The notes under the pieces: model-generated
Seen by the model: only the letters and a program-made list of their open reading frames with translations
Told to the model about the DNA's origin: nothing
The model's database searches: none
Program-made: the position numbers and the translations under genes
Assembly (NCBI GenBank): GCA_023101725.1
Contig: JALJCO010008621.1
Coordinates: 248,001 to 312,000 of the forward strand
Origin: Atherinomorus stipes
Taxonomy: Eukaryota > Chordata > Actinopteri > Atheriniformes > Atherinidae
Length of the DNA: 64,000 nt
Direction of reading: 5' to 3'
Shown: one piece after another, positions 19,801-34,100 of the stretch
How the letters are laid out: each line of letters starts with the position of its first letter
Position numbering within the stretch: position 1 is the first letter of the stretch

Positions 19801-22680
19801 AACACTATTTCCTAAAGATTAGATATCACAGGAAAACAGAGCTTAAGCAGAGCATCGGAGCAGCAGACATTTCCACAGACTGAGCCAGTAAACAGCCTCC
19901 ATCCAAGCAGAGCTGAGTACAGTTTATCTCTCTAAGATGGGTGCTGATGATTTCTTTGTGGAGAGATCACAGGTATGTAACCTTGAGCGTCTATTCTGGC
20001 CTGAGGCTTCTCATCATTAGTGCACGGAGCTGGAGAGAGTGTGCATGCTGGGTAACCTGCAGCCTGTTTAGACATCAGTTCAAACACAACTGTGCTGACA
20101 ATATGAAATCAGATCAGTGATTCAATGCTAAAGAGCCTGACAACAATTAGTATCTCCATTCTGGCAGCAACTAAGTCACAGGGAACCCGGCATTTGTTTT
20201 GCATTATGGTACATTTGTGGTGCCAAAAATCTCTTGAGGATTAAAGTCTCAGTATTAAAGGAACATTCAGTCATTTGGGATTTTGTTTTCTTTTGATTCA
20301 TGTAAAAATACTGATTCAAAAACTGATTAGCATTGATTAATCATTAATTGGCCAAGCTAGGTGAGAAGATAGCAGTTATAGTCACTGACTTTAGGATTTG
20401 TACCACTCTTACCATTAATAATTGTCAAGTTTGTCATAATGCTTTATTTTTCTAAACTTTTATTTAAACAGCTTAAAATCCCATTGAAATTAATATAATT
20501 TTAGCAAGTGACTTGTCCAGCAGCAAATATCATCAAAAGAAAACACAATAACAAAGTACATTATAGCAATAAATTAAATTCAAACAACCTATAATTTAGT
20601 TATTTCATGCAGATCAAGAGGTGTGTGCAATAGCTGATGATTAAGGTAAAAGTAATAAAGTTAAGCAACAACTGAAAACACAGGTGCTGTTCAAAAAATT
20701 ATTGTGCCTTGAAAGCAAAAGAGCCTGAAACTTAATGAGCTCCAACATCTTTAGCTCGGTTTGTAAGGTGTTCCAAGTAGCAGGGGTGGCAAAACTAAAA
20801 GCTCATTTTCCCAGTTAAGTCCAGACTTTGGGAACATTTCAATAATATACATTAGAAGTGCCAGAAGAATAATGTTTATTACAAGTAGGATTATTTTGAA
20901 AGACTTCACATGAGAAGAGATGTGTAAACACACACACGGGATCCACACCATGCTATGCTAAAATGTGATTACTGTACATATATTATATGCTTATTATTGT
21001 ACATCTGGAAATGCTGAATGTGAAGAAAAAAATGATCCACTTCACAGGATAATAACTGTATGAACAATTTCAACCTTGGAAACAACCTTATTGTGTACGG
21101 ACAAAGGATTACTTTAGATTTTACTGTTAGAATGTGTTTCATTTATTTGCTAAAAGGAGTGTTTATGTAAGTTGGGGCAGCGTTTACTGGCAAGACCTGG
21201 ATAAAAACACAAGGTGAATAAGAATGTTAAACTACTTGAGATATTGGGTAAAAATTTACTGTTTTGATGTGCCACAGCTATAGTTTGGCATATTTATAGA
21301 ATTAAATCAATGTATTAGTATCTTAAAAAATGACAAAAGGCTGTAAACAAAGAGGTATATGCCTGTTTTAGCCTTTGTTTATGGAAAAAGAACTTCTTTT
21401 AATCAGTAGACTCACAGTCTAACCCTCAAGACAATTCTTTTTGGCCAACTTGGCCAGTATTATGTCAAAGTTCCCAGATTTCTTTGACTGGTTGACTTCT
21501 CTCTGCATCATTATTTTAAAAGTAAAATTTTTGTGGCTCTATTGGAACAAATGATTTACCACAAATTCTTGTTTTCTTTTGCTTTGTTTTCTTCTCTTTT
21601 TTTCATGAAGGGAAATGTCTCCAAGAAAATGTTTTTTCTTTTTTTTTTCTTTTTCGGGTTGCAAGGACAAATTGATCCTTTTTAGCTTCCCAGCAATCTT
21701 GGATCAGCAGATGTAGTTTGTTTACTCCTGGACAGCATCACAGTCATGAAAATGTTTGGATTTGATCGCCACTCATTGTTTATTAATGAGGCACAGTACA
21801 ACACCGGCTTTGCAGGGATAGTACAACTATAAGTCAAAGATTTCCAAACACTAAAACGTTTCAAGTGTCTGTTGTGTTGGTGTTAATCTTATGTAGCTAT
21901 CTTAAGGGAAGATATCATGTATATGCTGAATGAAAAGACAGATAAGTGGGCTATCAGTAAAATTGTTTATGTTTTTGAATGGAATAATTAAAGACTTTGT
22001 TGCTTTTGCAAACTACTTGGAAACAAAGTGAGTCACACAAGCAACCATACTGTAGTTTGCATTTCCACTCAACACACCACAGAATGTGCACACACAGAAG
22101 TCATTTGCAACATCGCATCCCCTGGGGGAGTGTGTAAGCATCATTACCTTTCTTTAAGGCAGATGTTTTGAGCTTCATTTAGCATTTTGCCACACTTCCC
22201 ACATCTGTGCTTAATAACAGAGTATCCAGAAAAATATATAAGAAACTGAAAGACAAAATAATCCTATATGTTGCACAACAGCTGTAGTTGTTTTGTTTTT
22301 TTTGTTGTTTTTTTAAATATATAGTTTATTGTGCTGCTCAGCTTCCTATTCTGGGCCAAGTTCTGGCTCAAACATGTATGGGTGGATTTTAAATTTTCCT
22401 TTGTTTGCAAACTGCTGTAAGTATCAAATTAGTTGTGCGTGTTTACAGCCACCACCACTCATTTATCCATCCCCTCAGCAAACCTCCGATAATATGACCA
22501 ATCAGAAGACACCCCCCTAAACCCTCTGGAGGATGCTTTTTTACTTTAACTATCTTACCCTTTGTAAGGGCACATGTACAAATATTAAAGAGCTTTGACT
22601 GAATACTGGATTTTTGATTTAAAAAAAAAAACACTGTACTGCACTGAAATGGTTTGAATTGTAGAAATTTTCCTGTAATG
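16839..22680 (-). other. prickle2: prickle2 5' intron, first part: nothing recognised
   Basis: AT-rich intronic sequence with short A/T runs and a small AAATA repeat near 18446-18475. No exon, transposon end or RNA gene was recognised. Conserved enhancers may lie here but cannot be seen without a comparison. Confidence 0.5.
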
Positions 22681-22689
22681 ATTGGTGAT

Positions 22690-23480
22690 CTATCCTCCTC
22701 TGTTGCCTCTCTTTTTTGTGGTGTTCACCAAGGCTCCATCTTGGGGCCATTTTTGCACTTTACATGTTGCCACTAGGGTCAATTATAGCCAGGCACAACT
22801 TAGCCTTTCATTGCTATGCAGATGATCTGCAAATTTATTTCCCTGTGTTCCTGAACAACAGTGGAGCACTTCAAACATTAGCTGATTGCATCTCAGCCAT
22901 AAGGTTGTGGTTAGGGCAACAATTTCTTCACTAATGAAAATAAAACAGAATATATTTTATTTGGTGATTGTGCCCATTTGATTTTAATTTTCTATCCATT
23001 AAATTGAAAGCTGCTGTCCAGAACCTTGGAGTTATCTTTGACAGCAGTTCCAGATTTGATGAGCAAATTTACAGTGTGGTCAGGGGCAGCTTTTCTCAAC
23101 TACATCTTTTAACAAAGGTAAAACCGTTTTTAAATTGTAGTGGTCTTGAAAAAAATTATTCATGCTTTTATGAGTTCAAAACTTAATTATTGTTATTGCA
23201 CTCTATGCCAGAATTTTTCAGTCACCAATATACTGTCTTCTGTTGGTTCAGAATGCAGCCACCCACTTTCTAACTAACGTCAGCACATCACTTTTTTTTC
23301 TTTTTTTCTCTTCATTCGCTTCTGGTTTCTTTTAGGGTTGATTATAGAATTATACTATTTGTTTTTAAAGCGCTATGGTCTTTCCCCTCCCGACCTGTCT
23401 GAACTTTTGCATATTTGTAGCCCAACCAGGGCTTTAAGGTCAGCAAACCAGCTCATAAAACATTTCTGGCTTTCATCGTA
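22690..23480 (+). pseudogene. Decayed non-LTR retrotransposon reverse transcriptase (L2/CR1-like)
   Basis: The + strand carries the reverse transcriptase words VHQGSILGP (near 22722-22750) and HCYADDLQIYFPVF (near 22810), followed by VQNLGVIFDSSSRFDEQI (near 23010) and then SHP/ALWSFP-type C-terminal pieces. Several frame changes and stops separate them, so the copy is dead. The spacing and wording fit the L2/CR1-like LINEs common in fish. The 5' part is missing. Confidence 0.75.
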
Positions 23481-23559
23481 TGTGCAAGCCAGCAAGGTAC
23501 AGTAAGTGTGCAAAGTTAATTTCCACAAGTTTGCAGCCTTTCTGGGATCCAGTTTTTTG

Positions 23560-23895
23560 TGATTGTGACAGAATAAAGGCTGAGCCAAGGGGATGCGCCC
23601 TTGACTAAGTACCTAGGATCAACCAGAGGCATAGTGACCCTCTTTCCACAAGCACATCCTCATACTTCACGTAGGCTGCCACCTACCATGGACCCATGGA
23701 CCCATCCCCTATAGTGCTACTGTGCTACTGGATCCCTACTTGCAGCGCTAAAATGTGGCAGGATGAAGGAGGGCCCGGGCAGGATTTGATCCTCAGACTC
23801 CCAGGTGAAAGTCATGCATGCTTCAGCCAAAAGGATATCCCCTTGGCTACGCAGTCAAGGTGCATGATCAATTAGAGGCGTAGTGACAAGACTGT
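23560..23895 (-). repeat. tRNA-derived SINE-like repeat
   Basis: On the - strand, 23850-23770 resembles a tRNA: an A-box-like TTGGCTGAAGCATGCATG, then CACCTGGGAGTCTGAGGAT and a B-box-like GGATCAAATCC. The same word CCTGGGAGTCTG..GATC occurs in the repeat near 56205-56240. Two partial direct copies flank the tRNA-like part (gatcaaccagaggcatagtgac at about 23618 and a similar one at about 23868). Confidence 0.5.
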
Positions 23896-26634
23896 CAACT
23901 GTCACACAAAGAAACAGATGTACAAATTATACCACGTACTGTGTTTTTTACTCATGTTTTCTGGGTTGAACTATAAAGATTATTAAAAGATTATTAATAA
24001 GGTGGATTATTATGTATAAGATTACATAAAGTACTCAACCACTGTTTATGTAATCTTATATAATACAAATAATGTTTAGAGCTAAATCAAAGTTATTTCC
24101 AGTCTCAAGACTTCCCACTATATGAAAGCACTGCTTATAAATCAGATTAGAAGATTGAAGACTAAATAAAATGCTAAGCCTTTGTCATGTTTGTTAAATG
24201 CACTTTAAAATATTGCCATTCTCCGTGGCTCAGCATTAGTAGAAATTAAGGAGAACCCTGTGAAATCCAATATGCACACACACACTTTGTAAGATTGAGA
24301 GGATGACAGTGTCATTGTTTGCACCAGTGCCTCGATTAATGGTCCCCTCACACCGTACTTATTAAGATGTACTGTGAGTCTCTGCTGCTTTTTTGTTAAG
24401 CAGACACATTAGCTTTCATGTCCAACAGTTTCAAAGCAACGTGTCGTCTTTACACCCAAACTTTTGCCTGAATACACATGCAGATTGTACAGAAGGCTGC
24501 TGATGAGTGTGTGACTTTTTGACGTAATACACACTCGCCAGGCCGACTGGTTAGTCATAACACGTTCCTCTGTTCTTCCCCAGCAACACAGGGAGAGGAG
24601 GGACAAGTTAAGAAGTTCTGTTCCTGGACCAGGCTACTTTTGGGTTATTCATTTTTCATACTAGAAGTAATGGGTTAAAGAAGAAAATAAATGTTTCAGA
24701 GTTCTCCATTTTGTGAGTCTTTGCTTAATGTGCTTTTGTTTACATGCAAATGTTCTTAAATCATTATGAAAGCAACTATTTCAGACTTTTCTAAATGTTA
24801 ATACGTATGTGAGTCAATTAGTGTTCATTATCCAGTTCAGTTTTAAGTGTTCTTGCATCAATTCATTAAGAAGCATCATACAGAAAGGACTGAAGACACT
24901 ACTTTAATGACATTTATTAAGTCATTTAATTTAATGCCATGAAGAATATTTCTTAGTCAGAATGTGTGATGTTCAGAATTATAAAATATTTAGAGTGAAG
25001 CTCAGTAAAGGTATAATCAGCTATGGATTTTGGCCTTTATGAGTTGCGAAAGGATCCAGTTTTTATAATTAGCAGATCAAACAGGCAAAAATAGACATCG
25101 CTGTGCTGTACAGGATCGAGAGACTGGACAAGTAAACAAAACAACATCATTTAGCTTGTGAAAAATATTCTGTGAAATCACCTCAAGATGTGATTTGGTG
25201 TAATATAAATCTTCATATTCTGTGATATCCAGAACATGGATCTAATAATCATGAAAAACACTTGACAATGTTTCTGGATTTGTCCCAGTTTTTTATTCAG
25301 AGTCAGACCTTAAGTAAAGTCATTGGTTCTTGTCAGATATTAAAATTTAGATTTATGTCCTTGCTTGCTCTCCTGACATATGGAGACCCTTCAAACAGAG
25401 ATCTGAGCAGAGGAACTGAAAAAACAGAAGGAGAGGCAAGCCGATGCAACAGGCATTTAACAAGATGGGACAGCTTGCTTTAGAGCCGTCTTTAAAACAA
25501 CAGAAAATAAATATGACGTGTGGCGCAGATGCATCATCTGTCTATTGTTCTCTTCAAGCCTACTGCTGCATTTTATGAGCCGTCAGATTTGTATTAACAC
25601 TGAGGCTGACAACTTATTTATTTACTTTTAATTCCATTTACGCCGTGAATGATGTGTCACGGCTGCCAAAACGACCTCTAGAAAAGATGTACAAAAGCAT
25701 CCTCGCTTATAGCTCTTCCAACAAGCCTCCTCTCTCTCCCCACTCCTCAAGGAACTGAGACATCTCTTAGATGTTGCACTGACGTTGATTTCCAGGTCAC
25801 CGGCAGGAGAACAGAGAGGAGATGAGGGGCATGAAAGAGATTTAGAAAGAGACAATGTCAAATTGAGAGGATTTCTCTAAAGCAGCAGTATGTTGGATTC
25901 AGCAGCATACTGTAGTGTCAATGCTGCAGAGCGCAAATAACAGAATACCTTTCAACCCAGCCTGCCCTTCCAAGAAACCAAGTGACTGCAAAAATTTGAA
26001 AGGACCACTCTGAAGCCATTGTTTGGTTTGGCCATTCTGGACTTTTAAAGATAAACAGTGGTACACGATACCACAGAAATCAAGCCATAACACCTATAAT
26101 AAAAATGAAATCCTCGCTTCATGATGTGTTTGGTGACACACTGGAGCAACTGGCCTCCAGTTGATCAGTGGCCTCCATAAATGGCCTCCTTCTTGGAAGG
26201 TCACTGAGTTTTTGAGGACAGATTGTCCTAGATACTTTTTCCATTCATGAATAATTAATTTGACTGGACTCTGAGGGGTAACCACTGACATGAAAATGTT
26301 CTGGCATCCATTTTTCATCTTAAAATTTTTAGTCACTTTTCCTTCGATTTCTGAGTTTCAGACTGTACTTGTGCTAACAGTAGAATGGAAAAGCTTGACC
26401 ACACACGATTCATTATGTGGCATGAAATTAACCTTCAACACAACAGACACTTCAATGTTGGTATTTTAATAAGAGGGTAAACACTTTGTGGAGGTTTTCC
26501 AAATTATGATTTTGAGATAATAGAGCCTCTATGGAAACTTTGTAAGAAAAGGAACACTTGATCTACTTTTAGTTTTTTGTTAAAAAAACAAACAAAAAAG
26601 CAAACAAAAAACAAAAACAAAGGGGAATAAATTT
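23896..26634 (-). other. prickle2: prickle2 5' intron: nothing recognised
   Basis: AT-rich intron sequence. The open frames on either strand at 25.6-26.3 kb have no family resemblance. Confidence 0.45.
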
Positions 26635-26644
26635 CCTGATACCA

Positions 26645-28769
26645 GTGGCGGACTGGCCATCAGGAGCACCGGGACATTTCCCGGTGGCCTGGCCGCCAAA
26701 CTGGCCCGGCCTGTTGGGTCCCTTTTTAGTTTTAGATAAATAATCTGTCATGCCGGCTGTCCCGTTGAAGCTCATGAAACTCACAGACGCAGGCAGAAAC
26801 ATTGAGCGCCCCCCCCCCACCTTGTGTTTTTCACTCTCTTTTTGTGACTCTGTCACTGCTGCAGACACGCAGCGCAAAGAGTTAACTATACAAATGTAAG
26901 AAAATGCATGATTATGAATATTGAAATCCTTTTATATTTTATTTAACATCTATTTAAGCAGGTAAAAAAAAACTGAGAACAAGAAAATATTAACTTAGCC
27001 AATGCATATAAAATGGTCAGTTTCCAAATCCAAAAATCTGGGAAATTATGGGCGGCTTTTGGATTTTTTTTATTTTTAACTAAGATGGAGAAGGGAGCAG
27101 TACCAGTACTGTCAGCAGCACTAGTGCTGCAAGAGCTCCTGCGGCTACGGCAGTGGTGGACAGCAGCAGCACTGAGGAATTATAGCAAGAACCTTCAGGT
27201 ACAATTTAAGTACAAACCAAACATGCTGGTGATAGCTTTAGAATAATTAATAGAATAACCTTTAAGGTTATAAATAGGCTGAGTATCAAGTTTAGGTGGA
27301 TGATGGTGTAATTTTATTGGATTTACAATATGGTTAATTGTACAGAATGCACATTTAACCCTATTGTAGTTGATTAAGTAGAATTTCAGTTTATGTGATT
27401 AGCATGCAGGTTGTTGCAGCACCATGAATGTTTAATTTGTTAGGGAAAGAAACAAAAAGCTGTGTGTGGCCACATGTGGAGTCTCTGTTTTATTATTTTA
27501 CAGTCTTATATCAGTAGGCGCCAGGGGCGTCTCCAGCCTTTAACGACAACTTGGGCTTAGCCCGGAGTTGCACCAGGTGTAAATTTGAAAAAATTAGATG
27601 AGCTTCTCTCTTGTCTTACGCTACAAAAATGTCTTTTAGAAGGCAATAATAGACATAATGGAGTGGATAAATTAACCACAAAATCAACAATGAAATGTTG
27701 AACATTATGTTGCTAAAACAGGTGCGCTGCACTCATGCATAACAGTTCATACAGTATTCACCTTTTATCTTCTCTTCGACTCATCACTGACCCTCCTCAT
27801 CATCACGTTCTCTTCTCACTTGCTCTTCTTATGTCATTATTTGCTCTTTTTTTTCCTCCTAATTTGTTCTCCTCTCTCCTATTTGTTTTCTTCTCCTCAT
27901 CACTTGTTCTCCTTTTGTCCTACTCATTTTTTTCTCTTCTCATTTTTTCTCATTTTCTCCACATTTATTCATTTATAGGATTCACAAATCAGAAACAGTG
28001 CTTTAACTAAACTACAGTCCCTAAAGAACATCTGAGTCCAGGTTTGAAAAGTCTACATGTCGTAGTTTTTACACAAGACCTCATCAAATGTTGTCAGTAG
28101 AAAATTATTTGAGTGGAATTGCCCTTTAAGCCAAAATCGAAACAGAAGCTGGGAAAGGAGTTGTTGCTAACTTCAGCCTCGTCTTTTATGTTGGGAGATT
28201 TCATGTTGACTTTTTCATGTTGTTTTTAACGAGAAAAAAGAGTCACCACTGTGATATCTTACCTTTTACTTCTCTGCTGAAAAGCTGAGGAGTTGTAACT
28301 GCTTCTTTCTCTCATATTTTCTGTCCATCTCTGCTCTCCTCTGCTGATTTAATTTGACTGTTGCTCTCCTCTGCACATGTGCACACGGAGCTGTCAAACT
28401 TGCGTTAGCTTTGTCCAACATCAAAGATGGGAGGCTAATCGGACCTCGGACTTCACACACACGCTCACTAACACACCACACCAACGGGTTCTAGGCTTAA
28501 CCGTTGTGCATTCATGGTGCGTTTAAGTGCTGGTAGAAAACTGGGTGATTTGGATTTTCATCGGATTTTTCTTTCAGGAAAAGGTGGTTAAACAGTAAAT
28601 TCATACCTGGGGCTACACTCAAAACATCCGGGGCTGAAGCCCTGGGAAAAACGGCTGGCAACGCCACTGGTAGGCACCCAGCCTAATTCACTCTTAGTGT
28701 TTTTGGTGGAGGTGGCCTGGGATGGTATCAAATTCCCGGCCTGAATTATTGTCCCAGTCCGCCCCCGCC
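26645..28769. mobile_element. hAT-like non-autonomous element with a nested insertion
   Basis: The ends carry an inverted GGCGGACTGG (26647-26657 region and 28753-28763). The element is flanked by a perfect 10-bp direct repeat, CCTGATACCA, at 26635-26644 and 28768-28777, so an 8-bp target duplication TGATACCA is included. The exact ends are uncertain by a few bases. No transposase is encoded. A second element (27522-28669) sits inside it. Confidence 0.75.
27522..28669. mobile_element. hAT-like element nested in a larger one
   Basis: The left end is CAGGGGCGTCTCCAGCC and the right end is GGCTGGCAACGCCACTG, inverted copies with few mismatches. Flanks are GTAGGCGC (27514-27521) and GTAGGCAC (28670-28677), an 8-bp target duplication with one mismatch, as expected for hAT elements. 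The interior has a C/T-rich tract (27750-27970) and no transposase. Confidence 0.75.
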
Positions 28770-28777
28770 TGATACCA

Positions 28778-30870
28778 TACATATGGATTCAGCTTGGAAT
28801 TCATTCTATGGTTAGACACATTGCAAAAACTGATAAAGACTCCTCCAACCAGGTGCAGTGACTTGAATATAGAAGAAGAGACAACTCAGCTGAAGTGTAC
28901 TCAGTGAGGCAGCAATCAGCCAACTGTAGGTCAGTCGGAAAGACTCTGTAAGTTGCCATGGCAACTGATTGGTGTGCAAAGTCTTGAACAACACCCATCC
29001 AACAGTGTTTGTAAAAATATGTGACTTTAGTACAAAAGTACAAGAGCAGAAAGACTAATATATTTTCTTTCTTCCCACCATTTTTGCTGACAAAATTAAT
29101 CTTCCGCACCATGAATTTTTTCTTACATATCATGACAGGGTTAAATAATGGATATTGTACTTGCTGTAGGCATATCATGCTTCACAGACCATAAATCATC
29201 GCTAAAACCTGACTTTTCATTTTTTTCCCCCAACATTCTCCTCTCCCTCAGAAAATCAAGTCAGCAGTCCTCATTCACACATGAATTAACTGAGATTAAT
29301 CAACATCTCTTTGCCAGAAGAGAGACGATATTCACAAGAAACTGGAGCATTTCAAAGACAAATAGTGCAAAGTTAACAATAGCACAATTTTTTTTAGAAA
29401 ATGCTCTTGAAAATGTATGAAATAAGAAGAAAACATAAAGAGAAGAAAGAACACTGAGATAGATAAAGGACTGTAGATGCACTGTTAAGAGCAATGCTGT
29501 TCCTTTTTCACGTGTCATGCTTCACCCACCTCCCTCCTTCCTCCACCCATCCTCATGTGCCTCTGACAGGCTCTGTGTGGGTGTGCATGAGATAAAGAGA
29601 AAGAGAGGGAGTGATGGAGAGAAAAAGCTCTTATTTATGTAAAAGCTGACATGAGAGAAGGTGCTCAGTTGAAGCCCAGAGTTGGACCAAGGCATTATTA
29701 ACTCTTAACAGAGCAAAACCAGTTAATATCATGCTCTGCATGTCGGCAAAAATAATGCAAAACCTACTTTTATTCCCTTCATTTATCACTTCAGCACGGT
29801 GTGTCAACAGTAATTACAGTTTTTTAATCACTGACACATTTCTTGCCCTTTTATGTTTACAATCCCGAGTTTAAAACTGAACCAGGATGGAATTAAAGCG
29901 GAAATGAGCATAATAATCTTTTCATGAATTTGAATGACTTTATACCCTTAGACTAAACTTCCACAGCTGCAAACTAAAAAAAAAAAAAAAAAAAAAAAAC
30001 TGGCATCATCTTAAATTGACTCCTTGAACAGAAAATCAGAACAAAAGAGGATGCTAATTGTCTCAGCAGGTTCTTGGTTGTCAGCTTCTGTCAGTGCTGT
30101 ATGTAGGTAATTATGTTTCACCAAACAAACAGAGTGGGGTTATTAGTCCAACATACAGTAATTAATCACTGTTATGGACTCTACAGCAGGATTTTGGCAA
30201 ACAGAATAGTTTGGGGTTTATAAATGCTGTTGGATCATTTATCATTCTGCATGAAATCACTCACAAATGCAACATACTCCACTCATTCGCTCCTCCCTAT
30301 TGATAATGGCGTCTCTTTACAACTTTCAACAGCATCCCTCTCATAGTCTCCGCACATCCGATGAAATATTGAAGGCAGAGTACAGTGGGAGGTTTGAAGC
30401 TATCAGCTCATACATTTTCTGTGTGTGTGTGTGTGTGTGTACGTGTGTATTGTGTGTACAGGCTAAGCATTTGTGAAAGAGCTGGTGGTGGTTTAGTTTA
30501 GCTTTTCTATACAAAGTAAAACCACTTCAACATTGGCCTGGGATGGAGCGCAAATACACACTGTGACAAAGTACAGACAGTAGAGGTTACTCAACTTCAA
30601 ATGTCCTCATTAATTAAAGGGTAAGCAAGCTTTTGCAGGGGATCAGAGGTGTAATGAAACATTGTGCTCCTGTAAATAACTAATTGATTTCCTGTCATCA
30701 ATCAGTCTTCATTCATTCATTCACTAAAAAGATATACTAATTTAATCCCTGTGTTATGCTTTTTGCAAATATGTAAGACCACTATGGTCTGGTTGACATG
30801 ACTTTCATCATCACATGGCATACAAAGACAATCAAATGTGCAATACTTTTTGGAGGGGAATGTGCTAAAT
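28778..30870 (-). other. prickle2: prickle2 5' intron with simple repeats
   Basis: Contains a 24-A run at 29976-29999 and a GT tract at 30421-30440. No gene or transposon end recognised. Confidence 0.45.
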
Positions 30871-31100
30871 GCACAACTCCACTAAGTCGTTCCTTTGTTT
30901 CTTGTCTTTTTTTTTTTCTTTTTCAGCTTGTCCTTTGTTTCTTGTCTTTCACTACTGGACAGATTGATTAATCCAGGTAGGCCTGACCTCAGTAACCACG
31001 ACGACAATGGCCAGACACATCCAGATTAAACAGTTTGTCCAGTAATGAAAGACAAGAAACAAAGGAGCTGGCTTAAGTTCAGGAAGTAGTGGAGTTGTGC
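30871..31100. repeat. Long imperfect palindrome (foldback)
   Basis: The outer arms are GCACAACTCCACTA (30871-30884) and its complement (31087-31100). The inner arms, 30932-30974 and 31021-31065, are near-complementary over about 43 bases, around cctttgtttcttgtctttc. The loop is about 46 bases. The word cctttgtttcttgtctt also occurs as an extra direct copy at 30892. No coding capacity or target duplication was found. Confidence 0.7.
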
Positions 31101-34100
31101 ACAGAGCCCATTACTCCAACTTAGGGGAATAAAAGAAAATGGCTTCTTGTACATATGTCTGCTTACCGCCCATGTGTGGAATGAGTTCTCCAAGCAGGCT
31201 ACAAAGTAGAACAATAAGAACTACAGCATGCAGCTGTCTATGTGCACGACCACAAGAGAGTATAAATGAGGCCTCAGCAGCACAATCAGGCAGAGATAAC
31301 AAGCGATGAATCAAAATGAAAAATTGAGACTACAAGAGAAAACCAACACAGAATCAGCAGCTTACATTAGGAAATATTTGTTTTGGGGATGTGCAGACTT
31401 GCTTGCAGTACACAAATGAAACGGCTTGGTTATTATTTTTTCTCTGGTTCAGACATGCTCTTTTCTGTGAGTATAAAGAAAACATCCAAAGACAGTGCCT
31501 CTCATTATCATTCCTCGTGCTTCCTCAATTAGAGAACATTTAGAAGAGGAACCAGCACTTAGAGCATCTTCATGTCAAGAAAAAAAAAAAAAAAAAACAT
31601 GGAACAAACAGGATTCGGATTCTGGATGATAATTTTGCCTTTACAAAATAGGGTAGATAGTGAGCTAATAGCTTTGCCATCTATTTATTAATATTGCTTC
31701 CATCAGCTGACATTGGCACCCTTCATGCTGGCACCCAGTGCTACAATGAAACTAATCTGATGGCTCATCTCGTTCCCCACTTACATAATCAACTGATATA
31801 ATCAATTTTACGGGACCACAGATGGATGAAATCTGGTATCGTCCTCAGCCAGTTTCCTGATGCAAATGGCTCAGCGGGACTCTGCCGTCTCATTCTAGGC
31901 TGCAGTTGTGCCTAATAACAGAAAATCGCCACAACCAATCTAAAAGTTTAACAATGGACAACATTTTGTTGAAGTCAGCCATGCGTACCCTTTGACAAAC
32001 ATTTAAAATGAACAATCACACATATTCACGGTGCCACAACAAAGCTATGTTGACAGGACTGAAACAGTAACCCACTGCTCCACCGATGCCGGTGTGTGAG
32101 CCTCCCTGCCGGACTAACAGCAGCCTGAAATGTCAACCCTTGGCCTCTTTCCCCTCCCCTGCTGACCTCACTGTTATCCCTGATTAATAATGAAGGACTA
32201 GAGACACATACACAGTTGCAGAAATGTTACCTGCATGCAACTGCAATTGTTTAAATTGCAGATTTTTTAGCTTGTGTCCTCCAGTGATGGGAAGAATTAT
32301 CTTACACAGCAAGGAGCAGCCTCCCATACAGGACAATGGTACTGGAGCCCGTCACCATGGAGTCAGCCTGGTTTAACAAATACACAATCCCTTGCCTAGT
32401 CTACTCAGATATAAGCTCAGGAACCAAAATGGAAAAACAGTTTGGTAACTAAGCAAGAGACTGGAGAGAATTGTCTACTGTATGTAGTACAGATGCAGGG
32501 GTGACAGAGGAACAGAGTAAAACAGACAACTGTCGATATTTGTCACACAAGCTTTCACCAAGTAGATTCTTTTAAAACGCAACATTTCATGCAAGTTTGA
32601 TGTCCTTCATTCCTCCATCTTGTCTCATAATCCTAATGTGCTCAGAAGAGGAGATGTGTGTGTGTGTATGTGTGTGTTCAATGGCTTCCTGGGAAATTAT
32701 CAAGGACACCCATGAAAGCAGCTGTATGCTGAAGGAAAGCTTGTGATTTTAATAGCACAACTGCTCATTAACTGATTGGCTGTCGATACCCAATCCATCC
32801 AGAATTACATAACCCTTCATTTCAATAACAAACGGTTCTCTTGTAGCGACAATCAGCTCATAATCCAGTTATGAGGATTAAATTCTTACTGCAGCTTATT
32901 TGGATCAGGACTAACAAGAAATTAATTGAAAGGGGCTGACCCTATAGGAATAAAGCTCTGCAGTTCAGCTGGCAGAACAGACTGAGAAAACGCTCAGTAA
33001 GTGACAACATTGGTGATATAATTTGGAACATAACACACACGAACTGGTCGTCTGCATTACTCATGTGGTGGTGTCATCAAAAGCTGCAGCGACAGAATAT
33101 CCATGTGCTGAAGCTGTGGATCCTGAAAGTGCAGGAAACTAAACCAAAATGCTGAAATCAAACAATGAAATCACACACAATCTCTCTCTCTCTCACACAC
33201 ACATGCACACACACACACACACTATTCATGTCCCTGATGTGCTAATTGCTGGAGGTGTGTTCCTGAAATCCAAAGTAGGACCCTCAAACCTACAGATGCA
33301 CAAATTTTCACAAGGACCTGAAAAGCTGTAATTAAAGGGTGACACATCTCTGCTCCTCTCCCACTGTGTGTGGGATGGCCTGAAATAGAATTGCAGGGTT
33401 TCAACAGGCAAACTGCACTCCACGCTGCTGCACATGCAGGCACCATCCTGCAGCTCAGCCGGTGAAAAGAGATGCTGTCTGTTTGCGAGCCTAGTCATCA
33501 TTGTAGGAATTTTACCAACTGATCTGACAGACAGGGGCGATCAGGTATGATGGCAAGCAAGGCTGAAGAGCGTCTGAAAATGGCATCACAAACACGCACA
33601 TGAAACAGATCAGTGTCCAGGCCAAGGCTGTGACCTGTGTGAAGAGTGCAGCCAGGCAGGCAGCAGTGCACATTTCTCTCGGCGGCTGCTGGTGACTCAT
33701 AAACCGAGGCTAATTCCTTTTTATGTCATGCAATTTACATCATTTTCCTGAGGTTTTACTTTTCAGCGTGGACCCATTGTTATTCCACCGAGTCTTGTGT
33801 TGCTGTTGGGGTGCAGGGTATGTGTGTGCTATATCTGTGCAGGCGTGTATTTATGTGTCTGTGCATGTGTGTGTTTGTTAATGTGCCTGTGCGAGAATGT
33901 GAGAGGTAGAGAAGGAAAAAGGAGAGAAAGAGTCTGTTGCTATGCATTTTTACACGTCCTCCCACTGGTCTCTTCACATGAAACACCATGGCAGAGAGGA
34001 GTTGAACACACATAGCAGGAATGTTTTCCTGCAATGCACCAACATTTTTGCAATAAAGGCAGCGAAGGCTTCGGCAGAGCATTTGGAGGTCGGGGCACTT

